From the NCBI RefSeq assembly GCF_035515275.1, contig NZ_DATJBQ010000086.1, positions 1 through 19,562 of the forward strand: a DNA stretch of 19,562 bases, written 5' to 3'. The translations under genes were made by a program, and so were the position numbers. Every line of letters starts with the position of its first letter. Within the stretch, counting starts at the first letter, position 1. The stretch comes from Pusillimonas sp035515275 (lineage in GTDB: Bacteria > Pseudomonadota > Gammaproteobacteria > Burkholderiales > Burkholderiaceae_B). Shown in pieces: positions 1 to 6,448 of the stretch. The notes under the pieces were generated by a model, which made no database searches, was not told the origin of the DNA, and saw nothing but the letters and a program-made list of their open reading frames with translations.

Positions 1-67
1 CGTACCCGCCAGCAAGCAGGCGGTGATGCTTCGTATTCGAATTCTCATACCCTTCCCCAATGCTTTC

Positions 68-138
68 TTGGCGTTTTTATCGTGCAAGAACACAAGATAC
101 CCGAGACAAAAGCAAGCTTTCGGGCGATAAAGCGCCAA
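68..138. repeat. Imperfect inverted repeat, 13 paired bases per arm
   Basis: The arm ttggcgtttttatcg (68-82) is complementary to cgataaagcgccaa (125-138), pairing 7 + 6 bases around a small asymmetric bulge. The 42-nt intervening segment contains a further AAAGC-AA-GCTTT hairpin (109-120) and a competing CCCGA/TCGGG pairing (100-104 with 119-123). The element is far enough from the first gene to be a structured RNA leader, a bound DNA site or a remnant of an upstream terminator. No T-run follows either arm. Its function is not known. Confidence 0.45.
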
Positions 139-163
139 AAATAGGGGTATTTCATATATTGGA

Positions 164-252
164 AACCATCATGCCGAGCGGAACCCGGAGAAACCCAATG
201 AACACGCTTAGTTCATCGACCCAGCAATCGCTTAACTAAGAATCTGATGGTT
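164..252. repeat. Nested inverted repeats around a possible leader peptide
   Basis: The outer arms AACCATCA (164-171) and TGATGGTT (245-252) are perfectly complementary, with further pairing after one mismatch. An inner pair, CTTAGTT (207-213) and AACTAAG (234-240), lies between them. A mutually exclusive alternative is TGAAC (199-203) with GTTCA (211-215). Competing stems of this kind resemble attenuator-type leaders, but no terminator T-run follows, so any attenuation model is only an inference. Confidence 0.4.
198..239 (+). CDS. Possible 13-residue leader peptide
   Basis: An ATG at 198 is preceded by GGAG (187-190) at a seven-base spacing, which is a better ribosome binding site than several real genes here have. 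The frame reads MNTLSSSTQQSLN and stops with TAA at 237-239. The stop codon sits inside the 3' arm of the inner stem (234-240), and the start overlaps the alternative stem. Translation could therefore influence which hairpin forms. It is too short for coding statistics, and a promoter upstream of it is not clear, so chance occurrence is quite possible. Confidence 0.25.
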   Translation: MNTLSSSTQQSLN

Positions 253-326
253 CCCGGAGCGGCCAGTCTGAACAGGTCGAAACCTAGTATTTTCCCTTAA
301 ACATATGGATTTGCCGCCTCATACTC

Positions 327-356
327 TTGACGCTAAAAGCTTTTGACACATATTAT
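327..356 (+). promoter_or_regulatory. Sigma70-like promoter with palindromic spacer for the catabolic operon
   Basis: The sequence shows TTGACG (327-332), an 18-base spacer and TATTAT (351-356), each one mismatch from consensus. Transcription would begin near 363, giving a leader of about 50 bases before the start codon at 412. The spacer contains the perfect 10-bp palindrome AAAAGCTTTT (335-344), well placed to act as a repressor operator. The TetR regulator at the end of the operon is the obvious candidate ligand-responsive repressor, which is inferred. A related broken palindrome, AAAGC-AA-GCTTT, lies at 109-120. Confidence 0.55.
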
Positions 357-411
357 TCGACTAACGAGTCTAGTAATTGTCTGGTGGCCGCAGCCGGCTC
401 ACGGAGTACAC

Positions 412-1449
412 ATGAAAGTGCAGGAAAAATGGATCAAAGCGTTCGAAACCATATTCCGACGCTGCAAGGTCGAGCCCAACGAGGTGGTGCGCATACTGGC
501 CGAAACCGAAAGCCGTAGCATCAATCTGCAGCTGGCCGAACTGGCCCTGGCTCGTCTGGGCGCCATTCCCGTACAAATCACCGTGCCGTCGCTGGCTGTC
601 GACACACCCGTACCGGTTCGCTCTACGGGCGCCTCGCACGTTATTCGACATATGCAGCCCGTGATGCGTGCGCTTTCGGGCCCAGGCCTGGTGGTCGACC
701 TGACGGTGGAAGGCTTGCTTCACGCCCCCGAACTGCCCGAAATTCTGCAATCGGGCGCTCGGCTGATCATGATCAGCAACGAACACCCGGAGATCATCGA
801 GCGCCTGACCACCGACCTTGACCTGACCCGCGCTGTCAAGAACGGGGTACGCATGTTGGCCGGCGCCAAGGTAATGACAGTCGCCTCGGAAGCAGGTACA
901 CGACTAGACATTCAACTGGAAGGGGCGCGCGTGGGTGGCGTGTGGGGCGGTGCAGACCGACCCGGCCTGGTGCAGCACTGGCCCGGCGGCATCTGCCTGG
1001 CGTTTCCCAAATCGGGCTCGGTCAACGGCACGCTGGTCATGAATGTGGGCGACGTGAACCTGACATTCAAACGCTACCTTGAAAGCGCCGTTACGCTTCA
1101 CATTGAAAACGACTACATCACCCGCATTGAAGGCAATAACCTTGATGCCGAATTGATGCGCAGCTACCTTCAGGCATGGAACGAGAAGGAAGCCTATGCT
1201 GTCAGCCACGTAGGCTGGGGCATGAACCCCAAAGCCCGCTGGGACGCACTGCAAATGTTCGACAAAAACGATATTAACGGCACCGAACTTCGGGCTTTTG
1301 CGGGCAATTTTCTTTATTCAACCGGCGCCAACGAAATGGCCGGACGCCACACGCAAGGGCATTTCGACCTGCCGATGCGTCACTGCACGGTCGCGCTCGA
1401 CGGCCTGACCATTGTCGATAACGGCACGCTCTGCGAGGTGTTTGAATGA
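412..1449 (+). CDS. nicX: 2,5-dihydroxypyridine 5,6-dioxygenase family protein (NicX-like)
   Basis: The 345-residue product belongs to the M29-aminopeptidase-like family that includes NicX, the iron(II) extradiol-type dioxygenase that opens 2,5-dihydroxypyridine to N-formylmaleamate. Its length matches NicX (about 350). The iron ligands known in the family (two His and an Asp) have clear counterparts at H266 in VSHVGWGMNP and H317/D319 in GHFDLPMRH. The start at 412 is chosen because GGAG (403-406) lies five bases upstream and the fold begins right after. The longer frame from 343 runs through the promoter. It is the first gene of the operon and its stop overlaps the next start (ATGA), so the two are translationally coupled. 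The substrate could be a substituted dihydroxypyridine rather than 2,5-dihydroxypyridine itself. Confidence 0.82.
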   Translation: MKVQEKWIKAFETIFRRCKVEPNEVVRILAETESRSINLQLAELALARLGAIPVQITVPSLAVDTPVPVRSTGASHVIRHMQPVMRALSGPGLVVDLTVEGLLHAPELPEILQSGARLIMISNEHPEIIERLTTDLDLTRAVKNGVRMLAGAKVMTVASEAGTRLDIQLEGARVGGVWGGADRPGLVQHWPGGICLAFPKSGSVNGTLVMNVGDVNLTFKRYLESAVTLHIENDYITRIEGNNLDAELMRSYLQAWNEKEAYAVSHVGWGMNPKARWDALQMFDKNDINGTELRAFAGNFLYSTGANEMAGRHTQGHFDLPMRHCTVALDGLTIVDNGTLCEVFE

Positions 1450-2237
1450 ACCTGCCACCAACCTGGCTGGCAAGCGGACAAGGCGACACGCCCTTGGTGC
1501 TGCTGCACGGCATGGGTTCGACGGCAAGCATCTGGCTGCCGCAGCTCGAGCACTTCGGCAGCACACGCCAAACCGTGGCCTGGACCATGCCCGGCTACGC
1601 CCAATCACCCGCACTCGCTTCGTTGAGCTGGCCTGGTCTGGCCGACGCCTTGCGCACTATGCTCGATGCCTTGCGCATTGAAAAAGCCCACATTCTGGGT
1701 CACTCGATAGGCGGCATGGTCGCCCAAGAGTTTTATCATCGCCACCCGCAGCGCGTTCAAAGCCTGGTGCTTTCCGCCACCAGCGCCGCCTTCGGCAGCA
1801 CCGACGCCGCCTGGACCGCCGAGTTTCTACGCCAGCGCACCGATGCCATGGATGCCTACAAGCACTTCAGCGATGCGGCCCCCACCATGCTGCGCGGCTT
1901 CATGGGCCCTGCAGTAACACCCACGATGCGCGCCCTGGCAGAACTTTCGGCAGGCGGCATCGACAAGCAACGCTACCTGGACGCCATGCGCCTGCTTGTC
2001 ACGTTCGATCGTCGCGCCCAATTTCAAGACATTGCCGTGCCCCAACTTTTGTTGGCCGGTGAACTCGACACCCAGGCGCCGCCAAAAGGCATGAAGCGGC
2101 TGGCACAAGACAACGCAAAGGCCCGTTTTGTTGAACTGCCGGGGCTTTGCCACATGGCGAACATAGAGTCGCCACACACATTCAACCATGCTGTCGACAC
2201 ATTCCTGGCAGCGCAACAGCAGGTTATTCCGACATGA
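1446..2237 (+). CDS. Alpha/beta hydrolase, probable N-formylmaleamate deformylase (NicD-like)
   Basis: This is a 263-residue alpha/beta-hydrolase-fold protein. It has the oxyanion-side motif LLHGMG (19-24), the nucleophile elbow GHSIGG with Ser87, the acid in AGELD (Asp208) and the general base in LCHMAN (His236), so the triad is complete. The family also contains PcaD-type enol-lactonases. Because it is coupled by ATGA overlap to the NicX-like gene, deformylation of the ring-cleavage product to maleamate, as by NicD in the nicotinate pathway, is the most economical role. That assignment comes from context rather than from substrate-specific residues. Its own stop overlaps the next start in the same ATGA manner. 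Confidence 0.72.
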   Translation: MNLPPTWLASGQGDTPLVLLHGMGSTASIWLPQLEHFGSTRQTVAWTMPGYAQSPALASLSWPGLADALRTMLDALRIEKAHILGHSIGGMVAQEFYHRHPQRVQSLVLSATSAAFGSTDAAWTAEFLRQRTDAMDAYKHFSDAAPTMLRGFMGPAVTPTMRALAELSAGGIDKQRYLDAMRLLVTFDRRAQFQDIAVPQLLLAGELDTQAPPKGMKRLAQDNAKARFVELPGLCHMANIESPHTFNHAVDTFLAAQQQVIPT

Positions 2238-3514
2238 ACATCCAGAAAGAACCCTTCATGAACAGCAGCTATCTGCAGCAATTTGCCCGGTCAGCCGACG
2301 ACAGCACCCTGTTTGACGGTGCGGCACTGACCGACAAGCAACGCGCCCTGATCGCCAAAGTAGACCAGTACGGCATTGCCTGGGCCGAGCGCGCATTCAA
2401 GCACGACCGCGAAGCCAGCTTTCCCACAGACAACTACAACGACCTGCACGAAATGGGTTTCCTGGGCCTGTGCGTGCCCGAGCGCCTGGGCGGGCTGGGG
2501 GCCGACTACCGAACGTATATGCTGGTGGCATCGCGCATTGCCTATTACTGTGCCTCTACCGCCAACACGTTCAATATGCACAACGCAAACTCGCTCTGGA
2601 CAGCCGACATGGTCGACGCCATGCCAATGACCGACGAGCAGCGCGCCAGTCACGAACACAATCGCGCCTTGCATTACGGCAATATGCTGAAGGGCAAGAT
2701 TTATTCGCAACCTTTCTCTGAAGGCAGCGGTGCCGCGGCCGGCAAGCACCCTTTCGGCACCAGCGCCCAACGCAAGGACGGTGGCTGGCTGATCAACGGC
2801 AAGAAGATTTTTGCTTCGTTATCTGGCTCGGCCGACTACTACGGCGTGCTGTGCACCGAAGACGTACCCGACCCCACCTACGCCAACACCATGTTCATTG
2901 CCGTGCCGGCTGACGCCCCGGGCGTGTCGATCGTGGGCGACTGGGATCCCTTGGGCATGCGGGGCACGGTGTCGCGCTCGTTGCTTTTCAAAGATGTGTT
3001 CGTGCCCGACTCGGCCGAAATGATGCCTCAGGGCGTATACATAAAGGCAGCGGCTACCTACCCGCACATGTTCATGACACTGACCCCTTGCTACATAGGC
3101 CTGGCTCAGGCAGCCTATGATTTCTCGGTGGCCTACCTGCGGGGCGAGGTCGACGGCGTGAATGTAAAGCGTCGCATGTATCCGACCAAGCAAGTGGGCA
3201 TCGCCCAAATGTATATCAAACTGCAGCAGGCCTGGGCGCTGTTTCACCGTGTCACCTCTGAGTTCAAGGCCAACCCGTCGCGGGGCGAGCGCATGCGCGC
3301 CCTGGCGTGCCAATACACGATCATGGAGTACTGCGCCGAAATCGCCTCGGCAGCCGTGCGTGTGTGCGGCGGCCAGGCCATGCTCAAGACCTTCCCGCTC
3401 GAACGCATGTATCGCGACAGCCGTTGCGGTGCCCTGATGTTGCCCTGGACCTCGGAAATCTGCATTGACCGACTGGGCCACGGCCTGCTGTACAACGAAG
3501 GCGAACGCGACTGA
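2234..3514 (+). CDS. Acyl-CoA-dehydrogenase-fold flavoprotein, possible two-component monooxygenase
   Basis: The 426-residue protein has the acyl-CoA dehydrogenase layout: an N-terminal helical domain (about 30-150), a beta domain with SQPFSEGSGAAAG (158-170) and the typical GMRGTVSRSLLFKDVFVP (241-258), and a C-terminal helical bundle with CGGQAMLKTFPLERMYRD (378-395). Two things are unusual. The usual TEPGAGSD-like flavin/substrate loop reads SEGSG. The C-terminal segment reads ALMLPWTSE (400-408), where dehydrogenases often have YEGT with the catalytic glutamate. A flavin reductase follows directly, the arrangement of group D flavin monooxygenases (HsaA, DszC). It could still be a true dehydrogenase acting on the CoA ester made by the ligase encoded downstream. 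The start at 2234 is taken for the ATGA overlap; Met at 2258 is an alternative. Confidence 0.7.
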   Translation: MNIQKEPFMNSSYLQQFARSADDSTLFDGAALTDKQRALIAKVDQYGIAWAERAFKHDREASFPTDNYNDLHEMGFLGLCVPERLGGLGADYRTYMLVASRIAYYCASTANTFNMHNANSLWTADMVDAMPMTDEQRASHEHNRALHYGNMLKGKIYSQPFSEGSGAAAGKHPFGTSAQRKDGGWLINGKKIFASLSGSADYYGVLCTEDVPDPTYANTMFIAVPADAPGVSIVGDWDPLGMRGTVSRSLLFKDVFVPDSAEMMPQGVYIKAAATYPHMFMTLTPCYIGLAQAAYDFSVAYLRGEVDGVNVKRRMYPTKQVGIAQMYIKLQQAWALFHRVTSEFKANPSRGERMRALACQYTIMEYCAEIASAAVRVCGGQAMLKTFPLERMYRDSRCGALMLPWTSEICIDRLGHGLLYNEGERD

Positions 3515-3564
3515 CCCCCGGCGCCTGCTCACCTGGCCAAAAACGAGGCTCGCCCCGGCGAGAG

Positions 3565-4128
3565 ATGATGATGCTACAAGTACCAACCGCCGCACCTACA
3601 CCCGTTCAGACGCCCGCCCGGCAAACCAAGCCCGAGCTGCGCCACGCATTCGGACGTTTTGCGACCGGCATCGCCGTGATCACCACACTTGATGACCTGG
3701 GCCGGCCCTATGGGCTTACGATCAACTCGTTCGCCAGCGTCTCGATGACGCCGCCCATGATCAGCTGGAATGTGATTCGCGGCTCGAACGCCCACCAGAC
3801 CATTACGCGGGCCGGCCGTTTCATCGTCAATATCCTGGCCAAGCCGCAACTTGACGTAGCGCAACAAATGACGGGTCCGATCGAGCACCGATTTGCCGGG
3901 GTGTCGTATTATTCTTCACCATCAGGTCTGCCCATTATCAGCGACACACTGGCCACGTTCGAGTGCGACACACACTCTATGATCACGGCGGGCGACCATG
4001 ATATTGTCCTGGGTGTGGTCAAGCAGTTTGAACACCGTGACGGCCGCCCGCTGGTCTACTGGCGGGGCGGGTACACCACCGCCATGGCATGCGAAGCCGA
4101 CACCAGGACACAAGCAACTCAATCTTGA
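3565..4128 (+). CDS. Flavin reductase (DIM6/NTAB, PF01613-like)
   Basis: The 187-residue protein shows the flavin reductase-like split-barrel signature: GRFATGIAVIT (30-40), GLTINSFASVS (50-60), MTPP (61-64) and, near the end, GDHDIVLGVV followed by PLVYWRGGY. Such enzymes supply reduced FMN or FAD to a partner oxygenase. It lies 50 bases after the acyl-CoA-dehydrogenase-like gene, which supports a two-component system. The start is ambiguous: three consecutive ATG codons occur at 3565, 3568 and 3571, and the GAGAG at 3560-3564 best fits the third. The first roughly 20 residues are proline- and alanine-rich and probably disordered. Confidence 0.85.
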   Translation: MMMLQVPTAAPTPVQTPARQTKPELRHAFGRFATGIAVITTLDDLGRPYGLTINSFASVSMTPPMISWNVIRGSNAHQTITRAGRFIVNILAKPQLDVAQQMTGPIEHRFAGVSYYSSPSGLPIISDTLATFECDTHSMITAGDHDIVLGVVKQFEHRDGRPLVYWRGGYTTAMACEADTRTQATQS

Positions 4129-4167
4129 TCGCAGTTCATTAATTCAACAAAAAAATCGGAGACATCA

Positions 4168-5322
4168 ATGAATTACCGCAAATTATTCTCGACCCTGGCC
4201 GCCGGCCTGGCTCTGGCGGCCACCTCGGCAGCGGTCAACGCCCAGATCAAGGTGGGCGTCATTTCGTCCAACACCGGCCCGGTCGCCCTTATCGGCATTC
4301 CGCAAAACAACACCGTTCCCTTGCTGCCAAAAGAGATCGGCGGCGAAAAGGTGCAGTACATTTCGTACGACGACGCCAGCGACCCGTCCAATACCGTGAC
4401 CTTGGTCAGAAAGCTCATCTCCGAAGACAAGGTCGACGCCATCATCGGGCCCTCAAGCTCGCCCAACGCCATGGCTGCGCTCGACTTCGTATCCGAAGCC
4501 AAGATCCCGCTGCTGGCTCCGGTGGGCACCATCGCCATCGTGCTGCCCATGGACGACAAGCGTAAGTGGGTGTTCAAAACCACCCAGAACGACGGTCTGG
4601 TCGCTTCCAAGCTGGTCGACCACATGGTCAAGAACGGTGTAAAAACACTGGGCTTTGTCGGTACCGGCGACACCTTCGGCGAAACCTGGTACGGGGTCAT
4701 TAAAAAAGAGCTCGAAGGCAAAGGCATCGAAATCGTTGCCAACGAACGCTTCAAGCGGCCCGACACCTCGGTAACCGGCCAGGCCTTGCGTGTACTTAGC
4801 GCCAAGCCCGACGCCGTACTTATCGCCGCACCCGGCGGCCCCGCCGTGCTGCCCCATGCCACCCTCAAAGACATGAACTACCCCGGCACGTTTTACCAGA
4901 CTCATGGCGCGGCGCTTAACGAGTTCCTGAAACTGGGCGGCGCCAAGGTAGAAGGTGCCATTGTCGCCGGCAGCGTCATGCTGGTTCCCGACCAGGCTCC
5001 CGACAGCAATCCCGCCAAAAAGGTTGCGCTCGAGTACATCAACGCCTACAAAGCCATGCACGGCACCGTGCCGGCCACTTTCGGCGGCAATATGTACGAC
5101 GCCGGCCTGCTGCTGCAGCAGGCCATTCCCCAAGCGCTGAAAGCGGCAAAGCCGGGCACCGAAGCCTTCCGCGTAGCGCTGCGCGATGCGCTTGAGCAGG
5201 TCAAGGATCTACCCGGCACACAGGGCATCTACAACATGACTCCCGAAGACCACAGCGGCTTTGACGAGCGCGGTGTCGAACTGCTTACCGTCAAAGACGG
5301 CGCCTGGCAGTTGATCAAGTAA
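4168..5322 (+). CDS. Periplasmic substrate-binding protein, branched-chain amino acid ABC type
   Basis: The 384-residue protein has a signal peptide (positively charged MNYRK, hydrophobic core, cleavage after AAVNA at 25). A type I periplasmic-binding fold follows, starting IKVGVISSNTG, with IIGPSSSP and TLGFVGTGDTFGE as typical LivJ/Peripla_BP_6 segments. GGAG (4158-4161) lies six bases before the start. No permease or ATPase gene of the transporter is present, so it is an orphan receptor that must dock on a transporter encoded elsewhere. Related proteins in degradation clusters commonly bind aromatic acids, so it may capture the pathway's growth substrate; this is inferred from context only. 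Confidence 0.88.
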   Translation: MNYRKLFSTLAAGLALAATSAAVNAQIKVGVISSNTGPVALIGIPQNNTVPLLPKEIGGEKVQYISYDDASDPSNTVTLVRKLISEDKVDAIIGPSSSPNAMAALDFVSEAKIPLLAPVGTIAIVLPMDDKRKWVFKTTQNDGLVASKLVDHMVKNGVKTLGFVGTGDTFGETWYGVIKKELEGKGIEIVANERFKRPDTSVTGQALRVLSAKPDAVLIAAPGGPAVLPHATLKDMNYPGTFYQTHGAALNEFLKLGGAKVEGAIVAGSVMLVPDQAPDSNPAKKVALEYINAYKAMHGTVPATFGGNMYDAGLLLQQAIPQALKAAKPGTEAFRVALRDALEQVKDLPGTQGIYNMTPEDHSGFDERGVELLTVKDGAWQLIK

Positions 5323-5352
5323 CGGTCGATCTCACGCGTTTTCTCTACGCAA

Positions 5353-5377
5353 GCCATGGCCCCCCTTGGGCCATGGC
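5353..5377 (+). repeat. Strong hairpin after the binding-protein gene
   Basis: GCCATGGCCC (5353-5362) and GGGCCATGGC (5368-5377) form a perfect 10-bp stem with a five-base loop, about 30 bases after the stop codon. No T-run follows, so it is not a standard intrinsic terminator. Hairpins in this position after periplasmic binding protein genes are known to protect the upstream transcript and lower expression of downstream genes (as between malE and malF). That would suit high binding-protein expression here. Confidence 0.6.
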
Positions 5378-5395
5378 GCCACCTTGCAGCAGTCA

Positions 5396-6415
5396 ATGAA
5401 CTCACCATCTTTATCAAATGCGGGGGCTTATGCGCTGGTCTGCCGCCAATACGGCAACCCGCCCGACATCCAGCCGCAGCCTCTCGATCGCCACGCACCG
5501 CTCAAGCCCGATGAAGTCCTGATCGACGTGCATTGCGCCGCATTCAACTTTACCGATCACCTGCTGGTGCAGGGGCGCTATCAAGAAAAGCCCACTCTTC
5601 CATTCGTGCCCGGGCTGGATGCCGCAGGCGTGGTGCGCGCGGTTGGCGCCGAAGCAAGCGGCTTCAGACCCGGTGACAGGGTCATTTCCAGCGGTGTGGT
5701 GGGGGCATGGTCCACGCAGCTTGCCGCACCCGCGCATCGCCTGGTTACGGTTCCGGAAAACGTGGATCTGGCCGACGCCGTAGCGTCGATCAACTCGCAC
5801 CTTACGGCGTATCACGCCTTGCTTGACCGAGCCGCCCTGAAAGCCGGCGAGCACGTCCTGGTACTAGGAGCAAACGGTGCGGTGGGCAAGGCCTGTGTCC
5901 AGATTGCGCGCCATGCGGGCGCCACGGTTTATACCGTAGCCAGACAAGGCGACAATGAATTTCGACTCGCCCAAGAAGGAAACGACCACACGCGGATGGT
6001 TTCAGCCGAGAGCCTGAAGCAGGGCCTGCGCGAATTGCTTGGCCGACGCGGTGCCGATGTGGTGGTCGACCCGGTCGGCGACCACTTCACCGAGGCCGCC
6101 GTACGCAATCTGGCGTGGCGCGGTCGTCTGCTGGTCGTGGGCTTTGCGGCCGGCGACATACCCAAGATTCCAACCAACCTGCTATTGCTTAAGGGCTGCA
6201 GCATTCTGGGCGTGTATTGCGGAGGCCTGCTTATCCAGGAAACCGCAAGCTTCACCGAGCAACTGGCTGCCATGCTGCAACTGATGAGCGCGGGCGTGCT
6301 AACCCCTTCGCCGCACGAAACGCTTGCCGGCGATGATTTTGCGCCGGTGTGGAGCCGTTTTTCGTCAGCTCCGCGCGGCACCAAGGTCTTGCTGGGCTTT
6401 GCCCCGAGCCTGTGA
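5396..6415 (+). CDS. NADPH:quinone oxidoreductase-like MDR enzyme
   Basis: The 339-residue protein is a medium-chain dehydrogenase/reductase of the zinc-free quinone oxidoreductase type. A GroES-like N-terminal part carries NFTDHLLVQGRY (51-62) and VPGLDAAG (71-78). The nucleotide-binding Rossmann motif is LGANGAVG (157-164). No structural zinc cysteine cluster is visible. Members reduce quinones or alpha,beta-unsaturated carbonyls, so it could act on an enone or an enoyl-CoA-like intermediate of the pathway. The start at 5396 excludes ten residues that would be read out of the preceding hairpin; no strong ribosome binding site is seen, so coupling to upstream translation is unlikely and initiation may be weak. 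Confidence 0.82.
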   Translation: MNSPSLSNAGAYALVCRQYGNPPDIQPQPLDRHAPLKPDEVLIDVHCAAFNFTDHLLVQGRYQEKPTLPFVPGLDAAGVVRAVGAEASGFRPGDRVISSGVVGAWSTQLAAPAHRLVTVPENVDLADAVASINSHLTAYHALLDRAALKAGEHVLVLGANGAVGKACVQIARHAGATVYTVARQGDNEFRLAQEGNDHTRMVSAESLKQGLRELLGRRGADVVVDPVGDHFTEAAVRNLAWRGRLLVVGFAAGDIPKIPTNLLLLKGCSILGVYCGGLLIQETASFTEQLAAMLQLMSAGVLTPSPHETLAGDDFAPVWSRFSSAPRGTKVLLGFAPSL

Positions 6416-6448
6416 GTTGAACCCTCTTACCAAAACCGAGTTCGCGTC

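Larger units (their letters stand above)
1..326. other. Non-coding leader with inverted repeats
   Basis: No open reading frame with convincing coding character is present on either strand. The stretch holds two sets of inverted repeats (68-138 and 164-252) and a very short possible leader peptide (198-239), listed separately. The first 25 bases contain a small CCGCC/GGCGG hairpin that could be the tail of an upstream gene's terminator, but it lacks a T-run. Base composition is more AT-rich than the coding regions around it, as expected for regulatory DNA. Confidence 0.6.

Noticed and set aside
6..23. CCGCC/GGCGG hairpin as an intrinsic terminator
   Set aside because: The stem is only five base pairs and no T-run follows; the upstream gene is outside the window.
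343..411. N-terminal extension of the NicX-like gene
   Set aside because: It runs through the promoter candidate and lacks a ribosome binding site, whereas the ATG at 412 has GGAG at good spacing and gives the normal family length.
2147..2233. Longer start for the acyl-CoA-dehydrogenase-like gene
   Set aside because: The extension lies inside the hydrolase gene and has no family-like residues; the ATGA-overlap start at 2234 fits the operon style.
2819..3595. 258-residue antisense open frame
   Set aside because: It lies opposite the acyl-CoA-dehydrogenase-like gene and shows only low-complexity, Arg/His/Val-rich translation typical of antisense frames in GC-rich DNA.
5366..5395. Ten-residue N-terminal extension of the MDR enzyme
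   Set aside because: Its start codon is in the 3' arm of the 10-bp hairpin, which would hide it from ribosomes.
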